From contig OY720100.1 in assembly GCA_963082875.1 (NCBI GenBank), positions 7,192,001 through 7,256,000 of the forward strand: a stretch of 64,000 nucleotides of DNA, read 5' to 3'. Shown piece after piece: positions 49,901 to 63,200 of the stretch. A program made the position numbers and the translations under genes. The notes beneath the pieces are model-generated. The model searched no databases and was not told the DNA's origin. It worked only from the letters and a program-made list of their open reading frames with translations. Within the stretch, counting starts at the first letter, position 1. The number at the start of each line of letters is the position of its first letter. This DNA is from Corella eumyota. Taxonomy: Eukaryota > Chordata > Ascidiacea > Phlebobranchia > Corellidae.

Positions 49901-51250
49901 GAAAAAATACAGTTTGGTTAAAGATTCAATTTTTTTTAACTCATTTAATTATGTTTAAATTTTTTTTTAGTAAACCATGTCCACAAAACCTAATTAAAAA
50001 ATCAAAGCACTTGCAAAATCTAATTAAAACAATATACCTATTTTTTTACCAAAATTTAAAGATAATTAACAATATAAAGTTGATTTAAAATTCAGTACAC
50101 TAATAGTAGACACAATACCTTAACTATTTTATACAATTAAATGTTAGCATAGTAAGTTAGTTTTATGTAATGTTACTTTATGAAGACTGGCTGATTTTTG
50201 TGAATAAATTTAGCAGCATTTCCAAAATATTTAAACAAATATCAACTGAGCCAAAAGAACATGTAATATTTAGACATGAGTAAATTGTTACTATTTTATA
50301 TTAACAAAAGCCATTTTGATTTAAAACAATTACTTACATACTACAACACTAAACAACTACAAAATCTCGGTAACTTTTAACTGTTCGATAAACAATTAAT
50401 GAATAAACACTTTTCAGCTTTTCAGTAACTAAAAGTCGCATTTGGCAGTTTGGTCCTACAGTCTTACCATATTTATATTATTTATCAACACTTAACAGCA
50501 GGTAATATAATTAGACGTTTAACAAACCGACAATGTTACAGTATTCCACATTCAATAATCGAAGCCTATGCAACCAAGTGCCCAAGGTATTTTTAAAACG
50601 TCTCGAAGTACTATAACTGCAACAATTTAAACGTGAGACAAAATCAGCTGAGTTGCTAGCGGAGGACAATGTTTACTCAAATCGGTAAATCGGTACAGTA
50701 ATAATTTTTGTAATATTATTTTTTTGTACTTTATTATCGTTTTAACACAAGAAAGACTAGCGTTCTCAATAGCTCATTTTCATATTAAACCTAATCAAAT
50801 TTCTTTTAAATACTAATGTATTATTAACTTTTAAACAAAATAATAATATAACAACAAATAACTGAGCAGAAAATTTGTATTTTAAATACAGTTTCAATAA
50901 AATAAACATATCAGTAACCTCTATAACCATGTCTTAACATATTTTTGTTTTAATTAATTATAATAATAGTTATAGTATACAATTCACAAGAAACTTTTCT
51001 ACGTAATAAATTAAATTGCATAAAAAACAAACACAAAACAATAAACAGAATAGTACGGCAAAATTCGGATGATAAAAAGTAATAACAAAGAAGTTGTGAA
51101 ATAAAAATTAAATATAAACACTTTTAAAATTAAAAGAATACAGTACGTTATATAGTACAAGTGGATAGGGACTACAAAATGGTGTAGCTAATAAACAAGA
51201 CTAATGCACTTAATGTAAATGACTAAATAAAAACAACAAAAATCTTCAAA
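46928..51250. other. Gene-free region upstream of FRMD4
   Basis: It lies between the FRMD4 start and the 3' end of the CCP/VWA gene, both on the minus strand. No gene was recognised; open frames such as 49430-49690 have no family resemblance or splice context. It must contain the FRMD4 promoter, possibly with non-coding first exons. A cluster with TGACGTCA (48504-48511), a TATA-like run and CACGTG (48547-48552) is noted separately. The 3' untranslated region of the CCP/VWA gene occupies the last part; a minus-strand AATAAA occurs at 50730-50735. Confidence 0.55.
48504..48552. promoter_or_regulatory. Candidate CRE / TATA-like / E-box cluster
   Basis: TGACGTCA (full CRE palindrome, 48504-48511), a TATATAG run at about 48539-48545 and CACGTG (48547-48552) lie within 50 bp, about 1.6 kb upstream of the FRMD4 start. 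Motif density is the only evidence. Confidence 0.25.
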
Positions 51251-54200
51251 CTAGTAGGATATGTACGATTTCATCATAGTTCTATAGGAATGTTTTAATC
51301 TGCAAAATACAAAAATTAAATTTAAAAAAATGGTGTTTGTTTTAAAGTCATTCTAATAGATAAATAATACTTACAGGCAAGGGTTTTCGCAAATATCTGA
51401 AGTGATGCGTTTGGATAAATCAGCATCCAACCCATCAAAACTTCCATTCACAACAAACGCGTAGCTTGGCTTGCTTGCTATGGTTTCAAGCTGCTCTAAA
51501 CTTGTATCACCGTCCGAAAATCCGATGGAAAATACCTAGAATAAAACAAAAAATATTAAGTTTTAGATAAATTAAAATATTACAAATATTTATAAACCAT
51601 AAAAATATTATACAGAACTTAAAATGCATTATTGTGTTTGTAAATTTGCAGTCTTTTGCTTACCGTTGCTCCAGTATCTTTGAGAGCTTGTGCTGGACCA
51701 GTAATATTGTCTTGACTATTACCGTCAGTCAAAACTATGACGTAGTCTTTAGCGTCAGGTCGGTTTCCAGAAACCTCTAATGCGTTTGTAGCAACGTAAT
51801 CTAGCGCTCGACCAATATTCGTGCCTGCAAATTAAAAAAAACATTTTATATTTAATTTATGTGTATCATAATATAATGTATACCAATTTTACTTTTAATA
51901 AAAATGAAATAGGTGCTTATTTACTTCGATAAATTTTACTCAGAAATTGGCTTGAAGCAGTTTGTTTATCGAAACAGAAACAACCATCTTTACTATATGC
52001 AATATACAACGTGTTATATAAGTTGTTTAAGCAACTGTTGTATTAATAAACTCTTAGCCCACGATACAACCCACTTATCGAATATAAATACAAATTTCAG
52101 CATAAACACAATAGTTTTGTAAAAAAAATAATAAACAACTTTTTTAAAACTTAGGTATAGGGTATATTATACTGTTCTGTATATTATTTCAGGCATTTTA
52201 CAAAAGTTTTAAAAAGAGAGTTTAAAAAAGAAGTATTATGAAGCGTTGGATATTGCATATGATAATATTAATTATGTGGAAACATGTAGTTTGTCAAAAT
52301 ACAACGACTGAGGAACTAAATACAACGTCCATAGACTCTACAAGTGAAAATGATACAACTACCATTTTCAATATTGAAAATTCTACCATAATTGTAGCAT
52401 CGACAACACAACAATCAAGCACAACCCGAGCCACGCAAAGTACTGGAAAGGAAATTGTGTCAGACAATACCAGCAGTCAAACCGAAACCTCGTTTACACA
52501 GCCTACAACTCAAATCCCTACAACCCAAACAAGTACCACCAACGAAAGCACAGAGTCAATGTCCACGGCTAACCCAATAGTCGATTTTTTTCTAACTCAA
52601 ACTTTTGGGTTAATTGCTATCGGAGCGTTTGCCCTAATTGGATGGACGTGTTTGGTAGCGCTGTGTTGTCAATTAGAAGTGCACCGCAGAAGACGAAGAA
52701 AAGCCCGGCCTACTGTCACAGTCCAAGCCTTAAACGACTTAAACCGAAACGAAACTTTAAAACGCAGAATGAGTCGTAAACGTAGCCTAAGGAGAATGGC
52801 AAGTACAAGATGGTTCTCGTTTTATTCCGATTCGACTTTCGACGATTTAGACGGTGACGAAATTGAAGACAACGTTCAAGAAATTCGCATGGAAGTTAAC
52901 GTTAATAATGACAACCGACAAAGTGAACTATACGAAGATATAGATTTAACTGAAGTGAACACGGCCAATCATGATAACGCTGTAGCGGACCTCGCACTTT
53001 AGTATTTATAGTCGTTGTTAGTTGGGCAATATTTAAATTTCTTCTTTAAACCAAATTGCAGCCTTCCGATTAAAAAAAATAATGTGTATTTTTTCAATTT
53101 TACCAGTTTTAATATACGTGTTGTTTCTTGTTTGTTTTAATTACAATAAAAGTGCAAAGTTTGAATTTTTGTCGATATGCAACTATAGCGGCATTTTCTT
53201 ACATTACTCACTTATACAATCACCACACGCAATATGACGTTGCTTTAAAAGTCGCTAATTGATAGCTTGTTATTTTTACAAGGAAGTATATATAGTCCAC
53301 TTATTGTTTTAGAGAAGACAGTATTAGACACTGTTAGTGTTTGTAGGAAAGAAAACTGTTATTTTTTATCTTTTTTTTTAAATTAGAATGTGACTTGTTT
53401 TTTTTTTAGTTATTTTTACGTTAGAAAAGCAAAAGTGGGATATGCTTTTAAATGTTGTTAGGATAGTGTTGGTCTTCGTACTTTTAACTTTTATTAAAGG
53501 AACAAACGGTTGTAGAAGTAATGGTGAGGGAAACAATGTAGACGATTCAACACCAGTAGACCCTATATGCAAATCTGCACCTGAGTTAGAATTAGGTAGT
53601 TGCGAACAATACATAAATTACAACTGTATTACAATCAGTGGGTTTAACATGTTTAACGCAAGCCTACATGATAGTAACGCTAGTAGGCTGTTCAACCACT
53701 CGCGAAATTTGTTGGACGGAAATTGTAATTGTTCTCACCGAGCAATAGAACTGTATTGCCACATAGCTATACCCCAATGTACTGGCAATGGCCAATGTAC
53801 TGGCAATGGCCAATGTACTGGCAATGGCCAATGTAACTCCAACAAAAATGTAATTCAACCATGTAGGAGCTATTGCAGAGAATTCTTTAAAAGGTAATAT
53901 TCAAAGCGTGACAAAAATACAAACAATATCACAAAAAATGTTGATGGCATAGTAAGTTTATGTTAAAATATGTATTTTAATAAATTTTAGTTGCCTTAAG
54001 GGATCCGATCCTGAAACGCTAAAACGAATTGGTTTTGGTGACATTATGAAAGTGTGCAAACCACTAAACGACACTGATAACTGTTGGAAAAATGATAAGC
54101 CGTTTATAAGTAAGTTTACCATTAAAAACTCTATTCGGTTAAAATAGCTGAATGTTTACAACATTATGCAATAACCACACTAAATTTTATAATATTGAGG

Positions 54201-57200
54201 AATTCAAATAAAGCTTTTGAAACAATGTTGATTACTAGAGTGCACCGGACAGTTTCAAGAAGCAACCACAACGCCACTAGAAACAACGGTAGAAATGACA
54301 ACGACAGAAATAGTAACAACAACCTCGAAGCCAACATCAAGAGAAGATGAATCTACAATCGCACCCGTATCTGGTGGTGAAACAGAAGAAATGGATGCAC
54401 CACAAGAGGATAGTCGACCGACAGTTATTATAGCGGTCTCGGTAGTAGCAGGAGTGCTAGTGCTTGCACTCGTTGCATCGATAACCTTTAAATGTACGCG
54501 GGGCAAGAAAAATAGAAAAGAAACAGCTTTGCCTTTAGACGATCAAAGCCCGCAAGAAGTTGACAACATACTTTACAAGCCGTCAACTGGTCAGTGTGAC
54601 GTTGATGACGTAACATATGACGTGGCAGCGCAACAAGTTGCGTTTAGTAACGAAAACGGTAAAGAAGAGATGAGCGGTTATGCCAACTATGAGTTGGCAA
54701 CTGACGCAAATCTAGTGCAAGATGTCTATACCCAGGTTCATAAAAAGCCTTAACTATTGCTTTATTACCAAAAAACGTTTCTGGGAAACAATTTAAAATA
54801 AAAAACAATTGAAAATAGAGAAGTAAAAAAAAAAACAATTTTTAAAAAGAATGAAAAAATTCTCAAAGGACAAATTTCCGGGTATTGAACTTTGTCTATA
54901 AACAAACTGTAGTGCCCTTAAAAACTTTAACTGTACCCTTATTAATATATTCTTTTCTCATCCTTTTTATTTGACCTTTTTTTATTAAAAAATCGAACTT
55001 TGGACGTTCCCAATTTATATACTAAATGTGAATTTTAAAAATAAGCAAACTATGACTCACCCCAACCGCCATAAGGCAAGAAAGTAATAGCATGTTGCAG
55101 GGTAGAAAGTGCGTCATATTTTCCGATCGGAATTTCTCCTCTGATGTCTACATCACGGTTAAACCTCAGTACACCTGCTAAGGCGTTTTCCGGACCAACG
55201 TTAAATGTTTCAATGACCTAAATGTTGATAAACAAACAATAGTTACAAACACCCAGTCATTAAAAATACCCTTTTTATTAAATTTTTTTTTATATCACTT
55301 GCTATGTATTGGGGCATTAGCACGGCTCAAGCCCGAAACATATCGCTAGTAGCTTAAATTTAACCAGCATACCACACTATTTAACTATTTTTCTAACAAC
55401 ACTTAATAATTACTAATTTCAAACCAAGCAACATATGTTAAAAGTTTGAAAAACTACCTGGTTGACAAATTCTAAAACTTTTTTCCATCCATCAAAGCTA
55501 ACACTTGAGCTACTGTCCAGCACGAAAAACAAATCAATTTTAGCCCATGGAGGACAGCTTCCTAAAAAAAAACAAAAATGTATATAAAAATAACATTTTT
55601 GAAAAAGTACTAAAACATTTAAATTAAATAACAGGCCAACATGATCTATTGATGTTAAGTTATAAAGTAGTTTGAGTCAAATAGATAAAAGTTAACTTAC
55701 TTGAACAACAAGGTGGTGTTCCGTCCCATCTTCCATTGGCTTGACAGGTCATAGAATCACTTCCATATAAAGAGACAGGTTCCTGGTACATTCCATTTGA
55801 TGACGTACATCGGAAACTGAATAATACAACAGGTTTATTATTTTTTTTTCATCAACCTTTTACTTGAAACTTTTTAATTCGAATTTACTTTGTCTTACCT
55901 GCATTTAGAGTGTAGATAGTTTCCATTAGAGCAGTTGACTTCGCCGTTTTCAAAAGTGTCAAAATTCAAATCACAGTGACCTATAAAACATACAAAATTT
56001 TAGCAAAACAAACCTCAAAAAAACACAAAGTTATTTTTTTTAAATAGTTTACCTTTGCAAAACGGTGTTTCGTTACTTGACCAGGTTCCGTCAGCCTGAC
56101 AAGTTACTGGTTCTATATTTCCTTGCATTTTAAACAAACTGTTACACAAATAAGAGCATGTCGAACCAATAGCATTGTATGTTTCTTCGTTGGTGCATAT
56201 TAATTGACCGTTTACAAGATTCAAAGGTGGGCATTTCATAACTGTAACAACATAAAATCAAATTTACCTGAAAATATACCTAACAAAAACACAAATAATA
56301 TACAAAAAATTATTGTTACCTAATCTATCCAGTAAGAAATTACATAAACCATTTTTAAAAAAGTTATTATAAAATATAGAAATGTTGGTTAAACAATTTA
56401 CCTTCACAACTTGGTTTTTCAGCATTCCAGTTTCCTGTACCCAAACACGTGACTTGGCTTTGTCCAATCAGATTAAAGCCCTCTCCACATGAGTAATTGA
56501 TTGTGGAACTGTAGAAAAATAAATTGCTGATGTAAATTCATGCAAAGTTAATACAAACATTTTTGTTCGTTAATCATTTTATCAAAGTGATGACTTACCC
56601 AGGATTAGCATTTTCCGAATCCACGTTTCCATTTTCCAGAAAAAGATAATCTTCATTACAATTCACAGCTGAAAAATAAAATAGCATAAAGTTAAAATTA
56701 ATTAAAAAAAAGAAATATAAATGCAGATTTTAGTAACGAAATATAATAGTTATATAACAACATTGCTTTATTTACCAGTACAAGTTGGTAATGTTCCTAT
56801 CCACTGGCCATCCTTGTTACAAGTTACTTTTCCAATTGCTCTGCCTTCTACACATGTAACTGTGCATTCAGAGTTAAGGTTATTTTCATCTGAGCAGCTT
56901 ATTGTAGCACTTTCAGCTTCCAAAACTGGACACTGTACCACTAAAAATGAGTAATGTTAAATAGGAAACTTGTCAAAATCTACCTATATTTATTTAAGTA
57001 TTTTAAGTACCACTGAAATTAAAATTACATCAACTAAATGGATTTAAAATGTACTGCTCATTTGTTAAAGTTATTGAACTTAGTTAAAAAAAATTAGTTA
57101 TTTGTTGATATTTATTTTAACTTACATTCACAAGATGAAAGCACTGGCCACCATTTTTTATCCACCCCACATTTTGTGGAAGTAAACATGCCAGAAGGTT

Positions 57201-60200
57201 TGTATCCGGTGTTACATTCAAGATTACATTTTGAATTAAACAAAGATCCTTGATCACAAGCAACTTCACCGTTGGTAACAGCCTAAAAAATAAAAAAATA
57301 TTTTTGTGTCAATTGATTTTTAATATTCTGAATTTACATTTTACAGTTCAATAACTTTTAATTACAAAGAACTGAAATCTGGTTTTAAATAGCAGTGAGA
57401 TTTTCTTTTATTTTTTTTTTTTATTCAGTGTTTGTTTGAAAAGAATTACAAAACAATTCTTACGTTGTCCAAATCATTTCTGCTCTGCATACAACGTAAT
57501 GGCCTGCACATTGGTGCATTTTTATCCCATCCTCCACTTGATGTGCACGTGACAAAAGTTGTCGTGACGTCATCACCGTCAGGTTGCGTCAATTCGTAAC
57601 CAGGGTGACAGGTAAAAGTACAGCGAGACTCAAAACGAGCGCCGTCTGTGCATTCAACAGAACCGTCAACCATGTCTATATATCCAGCACTCGGGCAAGA
57701 TATTTCTATAAAAAGAGTTTAAATTAAATAACGTAATTTTATTTCTACAATTTTACGAGATTTAAAAGTTTTTTAATATTTTTTAACTTACTGTCACATT
57801 CGGCTTCGGATCCGGTCCAAAAACCGTCGGCTTCGCATTTTAGATCGTGAGTAATTTCAATCATACTATTTCCCTTATCAACCCTTTCAAAGCCTGATTG
57901 ACAGTTGTACACACACAAAGACTGGTATTTGAAGTCGTTGCTACAGTGAAGAGATGCGAAAGGTACAGAGTTGGGTGTCACACATGTAATTCCTAAAAAA
58001 ATGAGGTTTTGGGTTCGAGTCTCACCAAAAGCATTAAAAATGTTTTTTTTTGTTTTAAGGTTATTTAATTTTCGTTTTAATACAATCAGTTACATCAGAA
58101 GTAACTTTTTAGAATTTTTTAGTTTTATGTATATAATAGTTTTAATTTATTAATAAACATTTTCTTACGTTGACACAGCCCAAGTCCATTACTCCATTCT
58201 CCAGTGTCCAAACAATTAGTTTCAGGTTCTCCGGTCATTTCGTATCCAGAATAACATTTAAGTCGACATTCAGACCCAAACTTGTTTTCGTTTGTACATG
58301 TAACGTCCCCGTTAATTCGAGCCTAGGGACAGTAAACCGGACGTCATTAAAGTGAATTGTGTATAAATTTACATAACTTTAACTACTTGTTTTAATATTA
58401 AAATAAATCATTTTTTTAAAGCGTAAGTCGAATATTTAACGATGTAGTAAAAATCTTCTTAGCTAGAGTAAAACCCATTTTTCTGTATTAAAAACAGTTT
58501 TACAGTCAGTTTTAAACATTTACCTCGCTTAGACTTGTGTCGTTCGCCGGGCATCTGTTATTTTCACAAATAGGAACTCCACTGCTCCACGACCCGTCAG
58601 AGTTACATTCAGCAACATCAGATTGACCTTCGATCATGTGATATCCTTTGTCGCAACTGTATTCACAAGTCGACTCAAACACGTTAGAGTCACTGCACTT
58701 AACAAAACCATTTTTAATTGTGAGATGGTCATCGGAGCACAGAATTTCTAAAAATTAAAAAAGAATTTTAAAAACTTCGTTTAAGAGTGTTTTATTGCTT
58801 AAAAAAGGGAACTTTTTGGTTTAAATTAAAGGGAGAGCCATTTGAATTATATGTTATCTTACTTTCACAAGCGGGCACATCTCCACACCAAGTGCCGTCA
58901 GTTCTACAAGATATTCCCTTCTCTCGATCGTATTCGTCTTCTGGGTCAACTATGTCATATCCAGTATCACACGTTATTTTGCAGTGGGATTTAAACAAGA
59001 ATTCGTCGCTGCAAGTTATGTGTCCGTTGGCAGGTGCTACTAGTTCAGAGCACTCGATTTCTGTTGTAAAAACGAACAAGTCATAATTGAATTATAAAAG
59101 CTTCTTTCACATTAAAGCACACTTAAATAAAGAGCCATAAACAATATTTTTCCTACCGAGCTAAACGCCAAATTGATAAGCTAACAATTAAGCAATGTAA
59201 TCAATTAAATTCCAAACTGCCATAAGTAACTCGAGGCTTGGTCGCGGTAAAACATTTTAATTATTTTTAGCTTGTAAGTGGGCCCTTTTACGTTAATGAT
59301 AAATATAAATAAAAAAAGTGGTTGCTCTTAAAACATACTTTTGCAGGTTCCAAGCATGCCACTCCACTCTTCCTCGCTGCCACAAACAATAGATTCAACC
59401 CCTTCCATTAGCTCATACCCCCTGTTACACTCGATCGTACATTCAGATTCAAAATTGGAACCATCAGTGCAGGAGATCTTTCCGTGAGGTTCAGCCTTTA
59501 GTTAAAATATTAGTTTTTTAACTTATTAATGTATTTTAACATCTTGTTATAGTTAAAACAAATGATAGAATGTATTTATAAGTTTACCTCTTGTAAAGCC
59601 GTTGCGTTTGGCGAACAAGATATCTTTCGACTCTTTGGCGGTTCGGGGAAGTCCCATTGTGCGTCACTCTGACACGTGACGACGACTGAGGTGGTAAACT
59701 GAGAGTCTCTAGGATTAACGAGTTCGTACCCAACGTCACATTGAATCAAGCACTCGGTTCCGAACGATGTGTCCTCAGTGCAATTGATGGTGCCGTGTTC
59801 GAATTCCTCGAAATGGTCAGGTGGACACTCTATCTCTATAACAGTCAAACAAAACTTCTTAAAAAATTACAACGGCTTAATATGCATCAAAACTAAATTT
59901 TAGGTGCAATTAAAAGCAATTCTAAAATAAAAATTGTGTTAATTATAAATGTTAAGAAATATACAAAACAGTTAAATACATTTAAAGTTTAAATTAAAAT
60001 AAATATTAATTACTGAATATACTTTTTTTGCTACCTAATAATATTAACTTACTTCCACATTCTTTGCTACCCAATAATATTAACTTGAATTGCTACCCAA
60101 TAATATTAACTTACTTCCACATTCAGGTAGAATAGGAACCGACCAGGTTTGATCAGATTGACAAACGACGCTCAAAGTTGATTGATTCTTATGTTGCTCG

Positions 60201-63200
60201 GATTTAAACTCGTGGCCCTCATCACAAACAAATTGACATTCAGACAAATAATTTTGTCCGTCTGTGCAAGTCAGTTCGCCGAGTAGTGGGATATCATATA
60301 ACGGACACTCTTGCACTATAAAATTTTTGTTATTCGTTAATAAAAGGATGATAAATTACAGAATTATGTTTTTTAAAAGCTTTGATTATTAATGTTTTGT
60401 GTTTTTTATAAATAATATTTTAAATACTTTACCTACTTATTAATAATTAACTGTTACTTATAAACTTTTGAATTTACCTTCACAATGTCCGATAGTATCG
60501 TTCCAATTTCCTTCACTATTACAAGAAATTGTTGAAGCACCAATGAGACGAGATCCAACAGCACAAGTAACTTGACAGATAGTACCATATCTATTTGCTT
60601 CACTACATACCACTATTCCAGTATCATGAGCCTGAAATTTGTTAAAAATATATTAGATTTACCTTGAAACTTATTGTCATGACAATATGACATTTTATGT
60701 CTTCAGTTATTTTTTTAATTTTGTTGAAAAAATGAATCTCAAGAACGTTTTTCTTACAAATAAGAAGTCTTCATCTTGAGAAGGGCAAGTTCTCTTTTCG
60801 CAAATTGGAATAACTTCGCTCCAAACCATATTGGCCAGACATTCTGACGTCATCACTTCGGATGTCACAAAATCATTGTCGAAGAAATGATAACCCACGT
60901 CACATGTATAGGAACATTCAGAACCAAAAAAGTTTTCCTCAGTACAAGTTACCGAACCAAAAGTAATTGCGAGATGATCACCAGAACAATTAGTTTCTAA
61001 ATTTCAAATATTACATTAACATTCGAGAATCTATTTCAATGTAGTAGGAAACCGCAGTAATGACATTAGTTTTTGGTTTAAATAGTTAGTCTTTATTAGT
61101 TACTTTTTAACAGTGGTAAGATATATATAATTACTTACTTCTACATTCAGGTACAGCTTCCGAGTAAGTTCTATCAGCCAAGCAAGTAGTTGCATATTCT
61201 CCAAGCAAGAAATATCCGACATCACATTCATATTCACAAGTTGACTCAAATTGATCTTCATTCGAACACGAAACGGCACCGTTGGAAGGTGTACCAACCT
61301 CACCACATCGAATTCCTGGTGTCAAAAATATTTTAGTTTGTTTGTTATAACAAATAATATAACTAAATTACATTTGACACTATTCAAGGCAAGATGTGAA
61401 CTTTTATAAAGAAACTTTTTATATGTAAACTTTTTATTATTTAAATTTATTTAAAAACTCTAACTCACTTTGACAAAATCCGATTTCGCCATTCCATTCA
61501 GCTGTGTCTAAACACGTAATCTCTGATCGACCACTCACAATCTCGTAACCACTAGGGCACATTACTTCACAAGTTGATTCGAAAAAGCTTTCTTCGGTAC
61601 AAGTGACACTTCCAGTCATTCTTGCCTAAAAGATATTTAAACACAATTAGTTTCATTTTAATATTAATATTTTAAGTTAACATCAATCTACCATAAATTT
61701 ATTTACCTTTGTCAAGCTTTCGTCATCAGCTGGGCACTTCTTTTTAGAGCAGGTTGGCTTCTGTTTAGTCCAAGTTCTATCTGCGGTGCATGAAGTTGAT
61801 TCAACATCAAACTGAGACATTTCGTAACCTCGGTCACAGATGTAACTACAAGTTGATCTGAAACGATTCGAATCTGTGCATGTTGTGGTTCCGTGGTCTA
61901 GGCTTAAGAAACTACGAGGGCAGCTAATTTCTAAAACAAAAATAACCAAGTTTGCAATTATGAAAAATTAAAATAAAGTTGTTATTGTATTTAAATCTGT
62001 TATAAAACCTACTTATGCATTCCGGCATTGCGTTTGTCCAAGTCATATCAGCTTGGCATGAACTAAGAGGTAGACCAATTAGCTCGTAGCCTGAAACACA
62101 GGTGAACATACAATTCGACAAGTACAGATTATTCTCACTGCATTCCGTAATACCGTTGTCTAGTTCGCTGAATGCCGGACAACTTATTTCTGTAAAGATA
62201 AAAGAAAATAGAAATTTAATTTTGAACAAAACCTTCCAATTTATTGTATAGTAAAATAGGGGGGTTTGAATGGTTATAATACGTATTTTCGTATTATCTA
62301 ACAAACATATATTTTTTTTGAATATTAACTTACTTGTGCAATAATCTAATTGGTTAACCCATTCGGCATCTTCACCACATCTTGTTTTATTGTTTCCGTC
62401 AGCAATTAATTCGTATCCGTTATCACAAGTCAAAGAACATACCGACTCAAATACGAATCCGTCAGTGCAAGTTATTTGGCCATTGACATCAGCCTAAAAG
62501 AATATACTAAATATTAAAAATGTCATTTGGGAAATAATAAAACGAGAGAAGAATTAAAAATATCTTTTTTTTCACATTGTAGTAATATTTTATTTATCTA
62601 AGACAACTTTATTTACCTGAAGAAGACTTTCATGGTCAGAAGGACAGATCTTTTTCTGACAGGTGGCAGCCTCTTTGCTCCAAGTTTGGTCATCCTGGCA
62701 CATACTTTCGTCACTGCCTGATGTAATTTCATAACCAGCATCACATTCGTACGAACAAATTGATTCAAAAAGATTTGATTCTGTACAAGATACTGATCCA
62801 CTTTCGATAGATAGATGGGATTCGGGACATCTGGTTTCTATAAAAGATTTACAAATTAACTTATTTAAATGCATGCTCACGTAAAAGTTTTACAAAGTTG
62901 CTTATTTTTAATTGCAATATTTGTGAAAGTATTAGCAGGTTACATTGTTGTGAATTATATAAAGCTATCTAAACTTACTTCGACATATTGGAACGTCGTT
63001 GTTGAATAGTCGAGTAGCTTGACAAGTTGTTGACTTGCTTCCGATTAATTCATATCCAGGGTCGCAAGCAAAAGTGCAAACTGATTCAAATCTATTTTCT
63101 TCCGTACAACTCACACCACCGTTGTCAAGTTCTTCCAAATCAGCACATGTAATTTCTATAAAAAAAAGTATCAATAACATTATTAAATAGTGGGATAATT

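Larger units (their letters stand above)
51251..55561 (-). other. VWA domain exons of the CCP/VWA gene
   Basis: Exons 55458-55561, 55061-55217, 51664-51824, 51375-51535 and 51251-51299. The metal-ion-dependent adhesion site is complete: DSSSS (the DxSxS motif, in IDLFFVLDSSSSVSF), the threonine in GTNIGRALDYV, and the aspartate in VLTDGNSQDN. FSIGFSDGDTSLEQL and SDICENPC close the fold. The 3.2-kb intron 51825-55060 splits the domain between YGGWG and TNIGRAL. Ligand-binding competence is suggested by the intact site but not shown. Confidence 0.92.

Noticed and set aside
54239-54753. Possible ITIM motifs in the cytoplasmic tail of the CRD receptor
   Set aside because: None of the tyrosines fits (I/V/L/S)xYxx(L/I/V) in full; only the YxN-type motif was kept as a suggestion.
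52238-54753. Joining the two nested plus-strand frames into one gene
   Set aside because: The first ends with a stop and an AATAAA, and the second begins with its own signal peptide and an upstream TATA-like box.
58010-58025. Strong B-box-like gggttcgagtctcacc in an intron of the CCP gene
   Set aside because: No A box or cloverleaf could be built because coding exon lies immediately upstream; at most a truncated SINE tail.
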